NCBI GenBank assembly: GCA_948567375.1 | Contig: OX419758.1 | Location: forward strand, 57,789,001-57,853,000 | Direction: 5' to 3' | Length of the DNA: 64,000 nucleotides | Source: Lunularia cruciata | Lineage: Eukaryota; Streptophyta; Marchantiopsida; Lunulariales; Lunulariaceae | Shown here: positions 1-11,280 of the stretch, piece after piece | How the letters are laid out: the number at the start of each line of letters is the position of its first letter | Position numbering within the stretch: the first letter of the stretch is position 1 | Notes under the pieces: generated by a model | What the model was told of the DNA's origin: nothing | The model's database searches: none | Seen by the model: the letters and a program-made list of their open reading frames with translations, nothing else | Position numbers and translations under genes: made by a program

Positions 1-570
1 GCCGAGTTCAAAGAGGAGTTGGCGATGTACAAGGAGGACTGGCTTGCAGATCGAGAGCGAGAGAGAAAAATGAGATTGGAGCCAATGGAGGAGATAGTCC
101 TCAAGATGAACGCCATGTTGAGTACAAAGGCCAACGTTCAAATTGAAGAGACAAGACTGCACGAGTTGAAGTTGTTAGTGCAGGAGATGAGGTGAAGACA
201 GGCAAAAGACATTGATTTGAATGCCTTGTTGATTAAGTTAAGAACTCGTGTAGACAGGAACATATTAGAAGTAGAAGACAACATTTCAATTAGATTAGCC
301 TTAGTCAAAATAGAGATAGAAAAGCTTCGGAAGGATGTTAGAGCAAAACCCGAAGTAGATAACATAGGAGTACAAATATCTTTGGAATTACCAGTGGAGA
401 CATTAGAGAAGAGTGGGTCGGGAGATGAGGAGTTAGATAGATTGCCCACAAGTGGAATTTTAGATCAGGAAAAAGAATTGCTGGATCTAATAGAAGAAGT
501 AGAAGATGTGAAACCCGAGGACAGAGTAGTAAGAAGTAAAATTTACTTCGGGTTCGGGTTTGAAAGCTGA
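1..570 (+). pseudogene. E-family coiled-coil protein, C-terminal part
   Basis: Frame 1 is open from the window edge to a TGA at 193-195, then continues in the same frame to a stop at 568-570. The first part is rich in Glu, Arg and Lys with heptad-like spacing, as in a coiled coil; the second part is acidic. The same two segments, with a TGA at the same codon, occur in the copy at 28451-29305. I read them as one protein broken by a CGA-to-TGA change, though readthrough cannot be excluded. Function is unknown. Confidence 0.6.
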
Positions 571-1393
571 GGAAGAAGTAGACATTGGATCGGAGTAGTA
601 ACAGTTTTGAGATTTGAAGAGGTAGATATGAAGAGGTGCATTGTCATTTCAGATCTGAAGGTTTGTAGAGTTGTTAGGAAGAGGTACATAAGGAAGATAA
701 CTATCGATTACTTCACTACTTAAGAGTGGCATTTGTAGTCAAATGTTGTTTAGTGCTCATTATTTCTGAGAATAGATAAAGTGAAGTGTTGTGAAGCAGT
801 GCTCGTTGCTTGAGCTTGATTTCGAGTATCAACGTTGTACTTGTGTTTGTGAGTGTGTGGAGAAATTTGAAGTGCAAGTTAGAGTGCTTGTTGGATGTTG
901 GATTCCACAGCCTTGATCTTCATTCTGTGTGTTTGATCCTGAGTGAAGTGAAATCGGAGCAATGCCTTGACAGATCTGAGAGGAATTGTAGTGTTGGTAG
1001 TATTCTGCATTTGTGAGTGCAGTGCGAAGTTGATGTGAAGAAATTTTGATCAAGGAAGTTGTGCCTTCAGTGGAGGGGTGGAACACAATTCTGAGGCGAA
1101 GTTGTTTTGCAGTGAAGTGCCATTTTCGGGAGAGCCTGAATCATCACAATCAAGATTGTTTGGAAAGATTTGTTGGTGTTGTGATTATGGAGTGTTAATT
1201 TGTGACAAGACTGCAAGTCAGTGCTTGTTACTCTCTTCTGGGTGTGGTTTCTACCTGAGAGATTAAAGACGCAACCAAGAAGAACTACAATTGTTACTTT
1301 GCTTTGTATTTGACCAATTCTGACTTGTATCTTTGCGGGAACAAACTTTACTTACTCGATTACCGCAAAAGTGATATTTGCCGGGTTGTCACA
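1..1393 (+). mobile_element. E element copy A, 3' part
   Basis: This is the 3' part of a mobile element in plus orientation; its 5' part lies outside the window. It aligns along its whole length with the reverse complement of 27654-29000, including the coding end, the noncoding tail and the last bases ...CGGGTTGTCACA at 1379-1393. The tail (about 600-1393) has no reading frame I trust. The 5 bases after the end, ATTAA, would be one side of a target duplication, but the partner is not in the window. It belongs to the family described at 27654-31396. Confidence 0.8.
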
Positions 1394-1742
1394 ATTAAGA
1401 TCAACATAGTGGAGGAGAGAGTAATGACATCTAGATTTGGTAGGGAGACCTCATCCATAGTTATTACTTCTTCTATAGTGTAATAGAGTGCACCATGCCA
1501 TGTTGGTTTCTAGGACAAGATGGACAACCCGGATCCTATGGAGCCTGTGGATGGCCTAGTGTAGCTAGATCCTCACCTTCATTTTTGGCTCAACAATAAT
1601 GAGTGATGGTGATGCTTGCTGGACTTGTGGTAGACCTCACCACAAGAGAGAGTGCACTTAGGGTAGTGGTCTTGATACCTCTAGCCCATCACAACCAACA
1701 TAGAGATAGTGTGAGCATTGGTATAGCTTTGGTCATACTAGG
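1394..1742 (+). pseudogene. gag zinc-knuckle remnant, G7 family
   Basis: Translation around 1610-1740 shows a decayed pair of retroviral-type zinc knuckles: CWTCGRPHHKREC, then CEHW..FGHT. The same arrangement occurs on the minus strand near 34270-34420 inside G7. This is therefore a piece of a G7-type gypsy gag on the plus strand, with several stops. It could be the far left end of the same plus-strand element whose integrase lies at 48101-49490. It is cut by G1 at 1743. Confidence 0.6.
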
Positions 1743-2158
1743 TGTAAAAGACCAAGATTGAGGAGAGAAATAAGAGAATAGAAACTCACATTGGGACACT
1801 TGAAAGAGAGAAAACTCCAAATGCTTAGCATGAACTTTGGCTTGGTAGGTAGCATACAAAGCCCTTAAGAAACTTCTCAAGAAGCTTCCTTGAGCTACTT
1901 TCTTAGAGTGCAAGCCAAGTTAACTAGGAAGCTTCTCGAAGCTTCCTTCTAGAAGCCACCTACTTGGCATGCAAGCTAAACTAGTTAGAAACTTCTAGAA
2001 GCTTCCTTCTAGAAGCTACCTGCTTGAGATGCAAGTTAACTAGTTGGGAAGTTTCCTAAGAAGCTCCTTAGATGCTTCTAGAATATTCTAGGCTAATTTG
2101 GCTTATTCTCTACTTCATTAGCCTTACTAACTACATTGCTAAACTCCATATTGTTACA
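1743..2158 (-). repeat. G1 3' LTR, 416 bp
   Basis: On the plus strand it starts TGTAAAAG and ends TTGTTACA, giving the expected inverted LTR tips. Bases 1743-1927 are repeated at 6939-7131 with scattered differences. Next to it at 2159-2172 is a purine-rich stretch on the minus strand (GATGGGAGAATA), the likely polypurine tract. The LTR contains repeated short motifs built on AGAAGCTTCT. Confidence 0.8.
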
Positions 2159-2212
2159 TATTCTCCCATCGCTAGTTGGTGACGTCCTCGTTGCCATTGA
2201 AGCTTCAAACTC

Positions 2213-2494
2213 CTAGATGGCCGTTTGTGCATTCTGGAGGTGAGAAAGAGATTCCCATGTGGTATCATGAAGGGGATACCCTTTCCTAAGGACCTTGTAC
2301 TCTGTATGTTGTTGGTGCTTTTGTTGGATGTGGCAACGTGCAAGGATACGATCAACTTTGTACTCCTTATGATCATTGATAGGGATAGGGGAAGGAGGAG
2401 GTTGGACTCGAGAGGAAAAAGAAGAGGAGTTAGGAACAAAGGGTTTCAACTTGGAAACATGAAAGATAGGATGGATGCGCATATGACAAGGCAA
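2213..2494 (-). pseudogene. G1 integrase end with chromodomain
   Basis: The minus-strand reading frame begins with the usual MRIHPIFHVSKLK segment of gypsy integrase C-termini and continues to KEYKVDRIL and RKGYPLHDTTWES. That is the core of a chromodomain, which in these elements directs integration to modified histones. The middle of the domain has drifted. It lies directly downstream of the integrase core. Confidence 0.75.
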
Positions 2495-2579
2495 GGCAAG
2501 TAGATAAGCAACAAGAGAGACAATTTGGGTGACATCAAAAGGTACTATCTAATTAGGGGCAAGTTTACAAACTTGGGTA

Positions 2580-3480
2580 TCAAGTGGAAGGGTTAGACAA
2601 CATAAATTTATCATCATCAACTTCAAAGGTGAGATCATGATGATGGTGGTCCACATATTGTTTTTGATGATTCTGAGCAACAAGGAGGTGAGATTTGGCT
2701 TGTTGGAGAGATTTGGATATGGTAGTCAAGAAGATTGAAGTATGAGGGACCTGAGATAGGGGAGGAGCAAGAATAGAATTTGGGACAAGCAAATCTTGGC
2801 CAAAATTAAGAAAGAAAAGAGAGAACCCAATACTTGTCTGTTTAGAATTGTTGTATGCAAACTCCGTAGCTGCAAGATATTCATCCCAATTGGTGTGGTG
2901 AATGTTGACAAAGGCATAAAGCATATCTTCCAAGGTGAAATTTTCATGTTCAGTTTGTCCATCAATTTGAAGATGATAGGCTATGGAAAAAGCAAGCTTG
3001 GTGCCAAGTATTTGGAAGAAGGCTTGCCAAAACTTCCCGGTGAAGCAAGGATCACGGTTGGAGATGAGTACACGTGGCATCCCATGATGTTTGAATACAT
3101 TATCAAAGTAGAGTTGCACCAAGGTTGGAGCATCCATAGTATCAATTGTTGGTGCCAAATGGATTTGCTTACTAAGCTTATCCACAAACACCATACTTGT
3201 TGTGTGACCTTGTTGTGTTTTGGGCAAGGAGGTGATGAGATCTAAGCTCACATGTTCCCAACAAGTAGTTGGAATGGCAAGTCATTGGAGGAGTCCACTC
3301 AGCTTCTGATTACTAGCCTTGTTCCGTTGACAACTCTCACATGATCAAACAAAGTCCCAAACATCTTGTGTCATGTTGGGCTACCGCCATTGGCATTGGA
3401 GGGTACCCAAGGTCTTGTCCACCCCCATGTGATCAGCTATTGGTAGATCCTAGGCTTCTTGAAGGTGTGCAAGTCGGAGA
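2580..3480 (-). pseudogene. G1 integrase core
   Basis: The open part (2580-3251) holds the DDE integrase core: SLDLITSLPKT with the first Asp, then LISNRDPCFTG where the second catalytic Asp is Asn (codon 3057-3059), then DGQTEHEN with the Glu. Beyond 3251 the zinc-binding N-terminal part can be followed to about 3480 but is broken by stops. The Asp-to-Asn change would inactivate strand transfer. Confidence 0.8.
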
Positions 3481-3698
3481 TCACCTTTGGCTGGAACATA
3501 GATCCAGTCTGCATTGAATGAAAGGCCTTCCTTGAAGGAGAAGGTGTTGTACTCCTTGTTGCCTATTGTCAAAAGACCATGTACCATTTGGAAGAAGGGA
3601 TCTTATTGTAGAGCTGACCAAAACTTGTTATGGACCTTGGGGTCAATTGACACCATTGTAATTGCCACCGTGATGAGAGGAAGAGACTTCAAATCAAG

Positions 3699-4982
3699 TC
3701 ATCGTGATAGAGCATTAGGAAGGACATGGAACCGACTTAGTTTGTACTCAAGTTTGATGTCAAACAATTGGAGTTGCTCTTCCCTTTGATGATGTAGACT
3801 CTTTGTGTGTTCCAAGTGTAAGGTCTGTAACAATGGCTTGTGATCAGTTTGCATGATTATTTGTTTCCCCAAGAGATAATGCCTCCATACCTTGGTGGCA
3901 TATACCATTGCAAGTTGTTCCCAATCTCAAGCAAAGTAATTTCTTTTAGCTGTATTTAGTCGGCAAGACACAAAGGCAATGGGATGTTGTCCATCTAGGA
4001 ATTCTTGTTGTAACACAACTCTAATTGAAAAGTTAGAAGCATCAAAATCAACCACAAAAGGTAGTTGAGGATCATATAGTTGAAGAATAGGTCTTGAAGA
4101 CACCATATGCTTTAGCTTCTAGAATGCTTCTTCATGCTTGGTGGTCCACTGGAAGCTTGAGCTCTTTCCCAAGAGGTCAATCAAGGGTGCAGCCACATGA
4201 GCATAAAAGTGGATGAACCGTCGGTAAAATCTGGCCAATCCATTGAATGCATGTACTTCTATAGCATCCTTTAGGGTAGGCCAATTAGTAATGGCCTTGA
4301 TTTTCTCTTCTTCCATCTTGATCCCCTCTGATGAGATCTTATGACCCAAGAAGGTAACCTTCTTTTGCCAAAAGGCACACTTTGACTTCTTGTAGTAAAA
4401 TTTCCATTGTTATAGTCATCTTAGGACTTCTTGTACATGATTCACGTGTTTTACCTCTATCTTACTATAGATTAAGATATCGTCCAAGAACACTACCACA
4501 TACCAATCCAATAGTCTATCCAACACCCAATGCATCTGATCCATGAAGACCTCTAGAGCATTAGTGAGTCCAAAAGGTAGAACTCTCCACTCGAAATGCC
4601 CATACCTTGTGCAAAAGGTAGTCTTTTGCACATCCTCTCTATCAATAGGAATTTACCAATAGCTGCTGCAAAGATCCAACTTGGAAAAGTAGCGTACTCC
4701 ACTTAGTTGATCAAGCAAGTCATTGATCCAAGGCAAGGGATATGCATTCTTCACGGTTTGCTTATTGAACCCACGGTAATCAATACAAAAATGAATTCCT
4801 CCATCCTTCTTTGGAACAAATAGTACCGGTGCTCCCCAAGAAGAGGTACTATGTTGTATGAAGTCCTTCTCCAATAACTCTATAAGTGTTGTTTGCAACT
4901 CCTCCAACTCCTTTGGTGAGAGCCAATAGATTGGTGTACTCATTGGAGTACTCCCTGGCAACAACTCAATCTTGAAGAGCAT
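3699..4982 (-). pseudogene. G1 reverse transcriptase and RNase H
   Basis: Pieces of one pol frame: RT fingers and palm (4653-4982, [31 protein letters not shown]), the RT active site FLDD (4479-4490), thumb and connection (4119-4349) and RNase H (3699-3908, TDHKPLL). The pieces are separated by stops, several in the same frame. Together they convert element RNA to DNA. The start is lost. Confidence 0.85.
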
Positions 4983-5351
4983 ACCTCAATTGGAGGGTAA
5001 TCCCTTTGGTAGATCATCCAGAAACACGTCCATAAACTCCTGAACTATCTGATCAACCATTGCTTGATGAGGCCCTTGGCCCTCCTTAGATTGTTCTTGT
5101 GCAATCGGCTTGATCTACACCGCAAATACAGACTTATCTTCCTCTAAAGCTTGCTCTATAGCTGCTTTACTAACCAACTTCCCTTCTAGGGATTCATCTC
5201 TTCCAAGCTTGCTCCATGGTTGCCTTCTTGGTAAACTTCCCATCTTGGGACTCATCTCCCTTTAAGGTTTGCTCTATGGCTACCTTCTTGATAAACTTCC
5301 CATCTTGGGACTGACTATTCTTAGGTGTCTTACTCAGAGGTGCCAAACAAC

Positions 5352-5747
5352 CTAATCTAAATTCCTACCTTGGTGTTGTACTTGAATTTGTTGTCGGGTC
5401 CAATCAAATTGAACCTTATGACTTTGAAGCCAAGGTAGACCCAAAATGATATCATAGTGTAGAGGTGCCACTACAAACCTCATACACTCCAAATACTCCT
5501 TCCCAATCTTGAAGGTAATAGGATGCAAGGTGCGGAATGCAGAACCTTCTCTACCATCCGCCATCATCAAACTACTTCCAATCATTGGCTTGATAGGAAT
5601 ATCCAATTCCTTTGCTACTTGTATAGACATACAATTCTTTGAACATCCAAAATCAACCAAAATCCTACAACTCTGGCTAGATATCATACCTTGCAAGTGA
5701 AGCAAACTTACATAGGTTGAGCCTTCAATCCCATTAGAACTAATCAA
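5352..5747 (-). pseudogene. G1 aspartic protease
   Basis: The 131-codon frame has the retroviral-type protease shape: ILVDFGCSKNCM where an intact element would have D-S/T-G, and IILGLPWL at the end of the fold (the usual I-L-G-x-x-W-L). The Ser of the active triad is Phe, so it is unlikely to be active. The protease to RT linker at 4983-5351 is noncoding now. Confidence 0.75.
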
Positions 5748-5808
5748 GCTCCTAGTAGGCGGCTCAAAATCTCCTAATGGGATTCCTCATTTCCTTGATC
5801 ATTTTGTT

Positions 5809-6600
5809 TCACAAACTCCATCTAGGCAACTTGACAAGGTTGCTCATTCCTAAGTGTGCATTCAACAATGCAATGTCCAACTTGGCAACAATAATAACAA
5901 CCTCCATTTTGTCATAATCTTTCTCTATCCGTTGTACTAAGTGGTCTCCGTTAAATAACATCAATCTCCATTGGTGTTGGTTCTTCCACTTGTGCATAGT
6001 GTATTGGTAGGCCTTGTCAAGACCAAGTTGTTGCCACCAAGGAATCAAAGCACTCAGCCAATTGCAGTGCTTCTTCTACATTTTGTGGTTCCCATATGGT
6101 CACCTCCAATTTGGTTTGTAACTTCAATCCCCGCACAAATCAATCTAAAACTTCACCTTCTTGTATATTTGGAATCTACATGATAATGTTCTGAAATTGT
6201 GTGATGTAGCTCCTTACTAAGCCAACTTGCTTCAACCTCACTTATTAAGCTCGTGCGGCTTGGGTTGCATTTATAGTTTGAAATTGACCCAATATTACAT
6301 CCTTGAATTCTGCCCATGTCAAAATTGGTGCAACAATCTGTCATTTTGCTCGCTCTACTTGAAATTGCTACCAAAGTTTTCCCACACCATCTATTGGGCT
6401 AGAGGCCAAGGGAATCTGTTTTTGTTCATCTTGAAGATTAGTGGCCTCAAAGTAACATTTGCAATCAAACACAAAATTCTCCACTGTGCTCGGAAGATTC
6501 TTGCCTTCAAACACCTTGGATTTTGGAAATCAAATGCGATCTTCTCCATCTCAAATTAGCACTCTCTCTATATGTTCTCATTTTTGCTAATCTCGTTGAT
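5809..6600 (-). pseudogene. G1 gag remnant
   Basis: Broken minus-strand frames between protease and primer site. A degenerate zinc-knuckle region (…VVIIVAKLDIALLNAHLG…) sits at about 5850-5900, and a capsid-like stretch at 6153-6374. No single frame covers it. Positions 6601-6925 are the untranslated leader and hold nothing else I recognise. Confidence 0.55.
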
Positions 6601-6925
6601 CCAGTAATTGAGTAAGGTGCTCAATTTGTTGTTGCATTGCAAGGATAATGTCCGGGGTTGCTGCCATAGCTACTACTCTATCACACTTCTCCCAATTTAT
6701 CTAATTGATTAGCACATAGATGCAACACGTCCACCGTTCTCCATAAGTTACAACCGGAAGTATCAAGGGTTCCTTAAACACGGTGATCATATGTAGAAAA
6801 TCATGCCCAAAGCGTAAGGTGATGAATTGTGTGAAACGATGCTTGGGTAATATTTGGACATGAAAATCCCAATGGTTTGGCGAAAGTGGATTTGGTGGTC
6901 CATAAATTCCATCCATCCCATTCTT

Positions 6926-6937
6926 GCTTTGATACCA
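6926..6937 (-). promoter_or_regulatory. G1 primer binding site
   Basis: On the minus strand it reads TGGTATCAAAGC, one mismatch from the 3' end complement of initiator-Met tRNA (TGGTATCAGAGC). One base separates it from the LTR edge at 6939. Confidence 0.8.
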
Positions 6938-6938
6938 A

Positions 6939-7131
6939 TATAAAAGACCAAGACCGAGGAGAGAAATAGGAGAATTGAAACTCACATTGGGACACTTGAA
7001 TGAAGGAAAAATCCAAATGCCTAGCATGAGCTTTGGCTTTGGTATTTATAGGTAGTATACAAAGCCCTTGAGAAGCTTCTCAAGAAGCTTCCCTAAGCCG
7101 CTTTCTTAGAGTGCAAGCCAAGTTAACTAGT
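6939..7131 (-). repeat. G1 5' LTR, truncated
   Basis: Matches 1743-1927 of the other G1 LTR. The remaining about 230 bp are missing; at 7132 the sequence changes directly into the G2 LTR. The terminal TG has decayed to TA. Confidence 0.8.
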
Positions 7132-7802
7132 TGTGTGTGGTATTGTGATATTTAGCTTGGTATTACAAGTACTTGAGAGATATTATTTATATAGAGATAA
7201 AGGATGGTTCAACATTAGTCATGATTAGCTAAAGTTAGTCATAGCTAAGATAGAGGGGATCTTACTTTAGAGGAAGTGGAAAAGATGAGCACCACTATTT
7301 TGGATTCTTGTGTGTTGACTTTGTATTATTCCTAGGTGTTTGGCTTTGAGGAAAGAGTTGAGAACTCTTGGACCCGTAAGCCTTTTTGTTTTGGATTCTT
7401 CTATAGTCCAAGGATAGCCCATGTGAAGGAATCCTTGACTTAGTGGTTGGGTCAAGATAAGATCACATGCTAGTGGAATATGCCCATGTGAATGGATATT
7501 CCTTTCTACTTTTTGACTTTACTTGACTTTTAGTCTAGTAACTTGAGTTACTGTAGTAGTTAATAACTTTGGTACGTAACTATTTCACAAGTATAAAACA
7601 AAGGGTGAGGAGGTACTCATCATCCTTTCATTTGCAACTATCTCTCTCTCATTGAATTCTCTAGTGAGCAATGTCTTGAGTCTTGGAGTGTTAGCCTTGG
7701 AAGAGTATGATGGAGTTGGGGTTTCTTGCCTTCTTAGTCCATGGTGCACTTCCATAATAGCCATCAGATGTTCATCTTGAGTGAGAGACAGGCCGGCTCA
7801 CA
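7132..7802 (+). repeat. G2 5' LTR, 5' end missing
   Basis: Matches 14103-14793 from its base 21 to its end. It contains a TATA box (TATAAAA near 7593) and ends CTCACA. At 7807-7824 follows the primer-site-like TGGTTCTGTTGCCGGGAC. Confidence 0.85.
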
Positions 7803-9371
7803 TTTTTGGTTCTGTTGCCGGGACCTCTCTAGAAGGCAAGATAATGTTCCACGTTCAATTCTACATAAGGCAGAAGGAGGCTATGAAAGCTCACTTGGAG
7901 AGAACATGAGGAGAGGAGAGGGCTTAAGTTATGTTAGAGAACCAAGATCCATTTGTGTACCCTATAGTTCATTATGATATCTTTGAGGTTATTTTGTACA
8001 TCTTATACACATGAGAGGATTTGGAGAGATTGTGTGAGGTGGATTGCAGATTTTGGGGATTAAGGTGATTTTGGGCAAAATCTCAAGTTTGAGATCTGGA
8101 CTTAAAATTTGTACACATGATAACCTGGGTTATCTTTCAGTTATTATACTTGAAATTATTGTGAGAGCTACTATGTGCATTGGGCTAGAATTTTTGAAAT
8201 TTGATAGGGTAAACTGCTCTCGCAACTGCATGCTCTCTGGAAAATTATACAAAGTCTGCAATTGCTTCAATTTTCAGTGAATTATTCTGAAAATTTTCAT
8301 GAAAATTTTTAAGAAAATTTAGTGCATTGTATAATACTTGTTGCCATAAAAATTAGAGATAGATCATTTGTGTGCAAGGAGTTATGAGTTTTTGAAGTGA
8401 AAGGGGTGGTTTTCAGACCAAATTTGGAATATGTGTGTTGAATAGAGAGGTGTCTAGGCCAAATGGCTTGATGAAAAGATCTTAAATTTTGCGAGGAGGG
8501 ACGCCCTAGAGTTGTGATCAAGTGTGCAAAATTTCAGAGAACTATGATATAATAGTTGGGTGATTTGAGTGACATTGTGAGGAAGTGTTAATTCTGCAGA
8601 GTGGAGACCTCATGCATGAGGAGTTTGAGAGCAACAAAAAGCATGTTTGAGTGTTTAGATTCATCTTGGGAACATAGAAGGTCATCAAGAGTGGAAATTA
8701 AGACTATGCAAGGTTCTCCAAGGGTTTGAGGTGATTGTAGGGGTGGATTTGAGGAAAAGAGAGTTTACAATAAAATTTGAAGAGAGTGTTGAGAGGATCC
8801 AAAAACCTACGCCACTTGGAGGAAAGAGTGAGTCTAAGTGCTTTCTATGTGGAGAGAAGGGACAAAAGGCAAGTTCATTTCCATTGACCTTTGAAATCAA
8901 GAGATTGAGAGAAAGGAGACGCTTACTTGACTTGGGTTTGCATGTTGGACCTTCTTCACCAAGCTTGGGAGGGAGAAGATCTAAGACCAAGGAGTTGTGT
9001 GAGGTTTGTAGAATGGAAGGCTTTCCAAAAGGACATGAGTGTAGTGGAGTAAAAGCACTTTTGGAGACTTTGGTGAAGGATCTTGGAGAGAACCTTAGTA
9101 CAACTATAGAAATACTACTACCTTCATTAGCTAGTTCTCAAGATTAGTGATGGAGATAATCTTTCAACTTATGGATAAACTATCCATGATGGTTCAATTA
9201 ATATGCACTCTAGGATTTGATGTTGCTATAGAAATTTTGGAGCAACCTGAACCTTTTTTGTTCTCTAGGGTGGATTAATCTCAAATGGTGTTAGTCATGT
9301 ACATACTCTATTAGTTCAAGAGTGAGAGAAAAAGAAAAATTGAGAGAAAAGAGAGATAGTGAAAGGTTAAG
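7803..9371 (+). pseudogene. G2 leader with decayed zinc-knuckle frame
   Basis: The leader matches that of G4. A short frame starting at 7844 is stopped at its 22nd codon by TGA where G4 has TTA. The frame at 8731-9147 corresponds to the G4 leader protein (41037-41510), but the start ATG is ATA here, and the first zinc knuckle has lost its His and last Cys (CFLCGEKGQKASSF). The rest is untranslated. Confidence 0.65.
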
Positions 9372-10420
9372 ATGGGGAAACTTCCGGTTTTCTTTGGCAA
9401 GGATGGAGAAGATGAGGAGGCCTTTATGAGAGACTTCAAGATGAGGAGGCCTTTGTGAGAGAGCTTGCATAGGAAACAATGAGAGGAGGAAGAATGAGTA
9501 GGCCTCATTATTACCAGGTTTCTTTGAGGATGCAACACTTACATGGTATGAGTCAGAATACCAAAAGAGAGAGGAGAGATGGGCAAGAAGAGTCTTGGGA
9601 GACTTTGACTTCAGCACTCATTGAGAACTTCCTTCCTGATGAGAGTTATGAGAGATTGATGAGTGAGGTTACCTTTCTCAAGCAAGGAGATGGAGAGAAA
9701 GTGAGGGTCTATGTGGAAAGAGTGGAAAAGTTAGAGTCTAAATTTTGCATAATGTTGAGGAAGAGTGGAGATGATGTGGAGACTACTATGATTGGCATAG
9801 GGGCCATGCTCACCAAGAATTTTGCAAGAGGATTGAGACCACAAATAAGAAGCAAAGTGAGATATGAGAAACCTTCTTCCAAGGTTGAAGCTATCAAGAT
9901 TGCAATTCGTATGGAGGAGAGTTTGGAAGAGGATGAGAGTGATTTGGTGGTGAAGGAGGTTGTGCATTCTCCTCAAGGCTACAAGTATGGTGGAACTTCT
10001 GATACTTTGGTGACAAGGGTTGCACCACAAGTAGTAGTTGCTCCTGTTCTTGCACCTCCACCAAAGGATCCACTTCAAACCATTAGAGAACAACTTACGG
10101 ATCTCAAGATCAATGAGGTGCAACTATGGGAAAAGAAAGAGGTGGATCATAATGTAGGGAGAGGGCCTAGGAGTTATGGAAACTATCCATATAAAGGAGG
10201 CCAACCAGCCAACAATTTCAATGATAGAAATTGTTTTGGGTGTGGAGGAAGAGGCCATATCCAAAGGAATTGCCCAAATTCCACTTACCATGGAAGAAGG
10301 GGTTATGAGGGAGCCAATAGAGGGAAAGAGGGAAGTAGTGAAATCCAAGTGGCTCCTAATCCAAAAAAAGGTAAGGGAATAGCATCCATAGATGTGGTTG
10401 AGAGCAAGTATGAGAAGTGA
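9372..10420 (+). pseudogene. G2 gag
   Basis: Same protein as the G4 gag. A local duplication of GATGAGGAGGCCTTT.TGAGAGA near 9411-9462 adds 19 bp net and breaks the frame early. From 9479 the frame is open through the capsid-like region (NFLPDESYERLMSEV) and a CCHC knuckle near 10230 (CFGCGGRGHIQRNC). It ends at a TGA at 10418-10420 where G4 reads through with GGA. Confidence 0.85.
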
Positions 10421-11280
10421 GAGTGCTCAGACTCTAAAGGTCTTAATTTAGAGCTTTTGGCACAAGAGAAGACGAGAGCTTGTTTTGCAAAGGATGTTCA
10501 CTCTTCTCAAGGATTTACTCCAAGCAAGGATACTCCTATGTCTACTAGGAGCACTCACACCTCAACACCATCAACAACAAAGACTCCAAGGAAGAAGTTG
10601 GGGATGGAGAACTTCTTGATCTCAAAGCAACAATGGAACTACAATGTGTTGGAGGATGTTGGTAGTCACAATGCTAATATCATAGTGGGCCAATTGATTG
10701 CTTTGAACCCTACCTTGAGAAAGGAGCTTAGAGTTGATTTGAGTTCTACAAGGAGCAAGAGAAAGAAGAAGGCAAAAGCTCCAATATCAATGGGGGTGGT
10801 GGATACCAAGCCAGCACCATGGGAGGCTTGTGAATATGCCTCCAAGATTGATGTGAGAGTGAATGGTCACAACATCAAGGATGCATTGGTTGATGGAGGA
10901 TCAGCAGTAAATGCCATATCAAAAGGTTGATGAAAAATTTGGGTATGATATCCTCAAGACCTTCAACATTTGTGGTGAGCATGGCAAACAAGCAACAAGT
11001 TCAACCAGTAGGGATGATGGATAAAGTGGTAGTTTCAGTTATGGGAGTTCAAAATCTCATGACTTTCCAAGTCTTGAAGGATTCAAGCTATGACTTACTT
11101 CTTGAGAAGCCATGGTTGAGAGCAACACACACAACTGATTGATGGCACAAAGGGTACTTGAGGATTGGGCCATCAAACCATAGAGTCACAATTCCTATGA
11201 CTAATACCACCAACACTTCACATTCAGATACATCATCTTCTGATTATTGAGAATCAGATTCTGAAGAAGGAGCTTCAAGT
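10421..11280 (+). pseudogene. G2 protease region
   Basis: The frame continues from 10457 to 10930, containing the protease active-site segment LVDGGSAVNA, and after a shift from 10927 to 11142 (LLLEKPWLRA at the end of the fold). A TGA near 11140 replaces the CGA of G4, and a second TGA near 11248 replaces TGG. Confidence 0.8.

Larger units (their letters stand above)
1743..7131 (-). mobile_element. G1, decayed chromovirus (Ty3/gypsy)
   Basis: Minus-strand LTR retrotransposon with the order LTR, primer site, gag, protease, reverse transcriptase, RNase H, integrase, chromodomain, LTR. LTR ends are TGTAA.../...TTACA. The primer site matches initiator-Met tRNA. All coding regions carry stops or frameshifts. 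The short LTR (416 bp) and chromodomain suggest a Reina-like chromovirus; that clade call is inference. The right-hand LTR is cut at 7131, where G2 begins. Confidence 0.85.

Noticed and set aside
2796-3245. 149-codon plus-strand frame
   Set aside because: Antisense to the G1 integrase core, whose motifs are on the minus strand.
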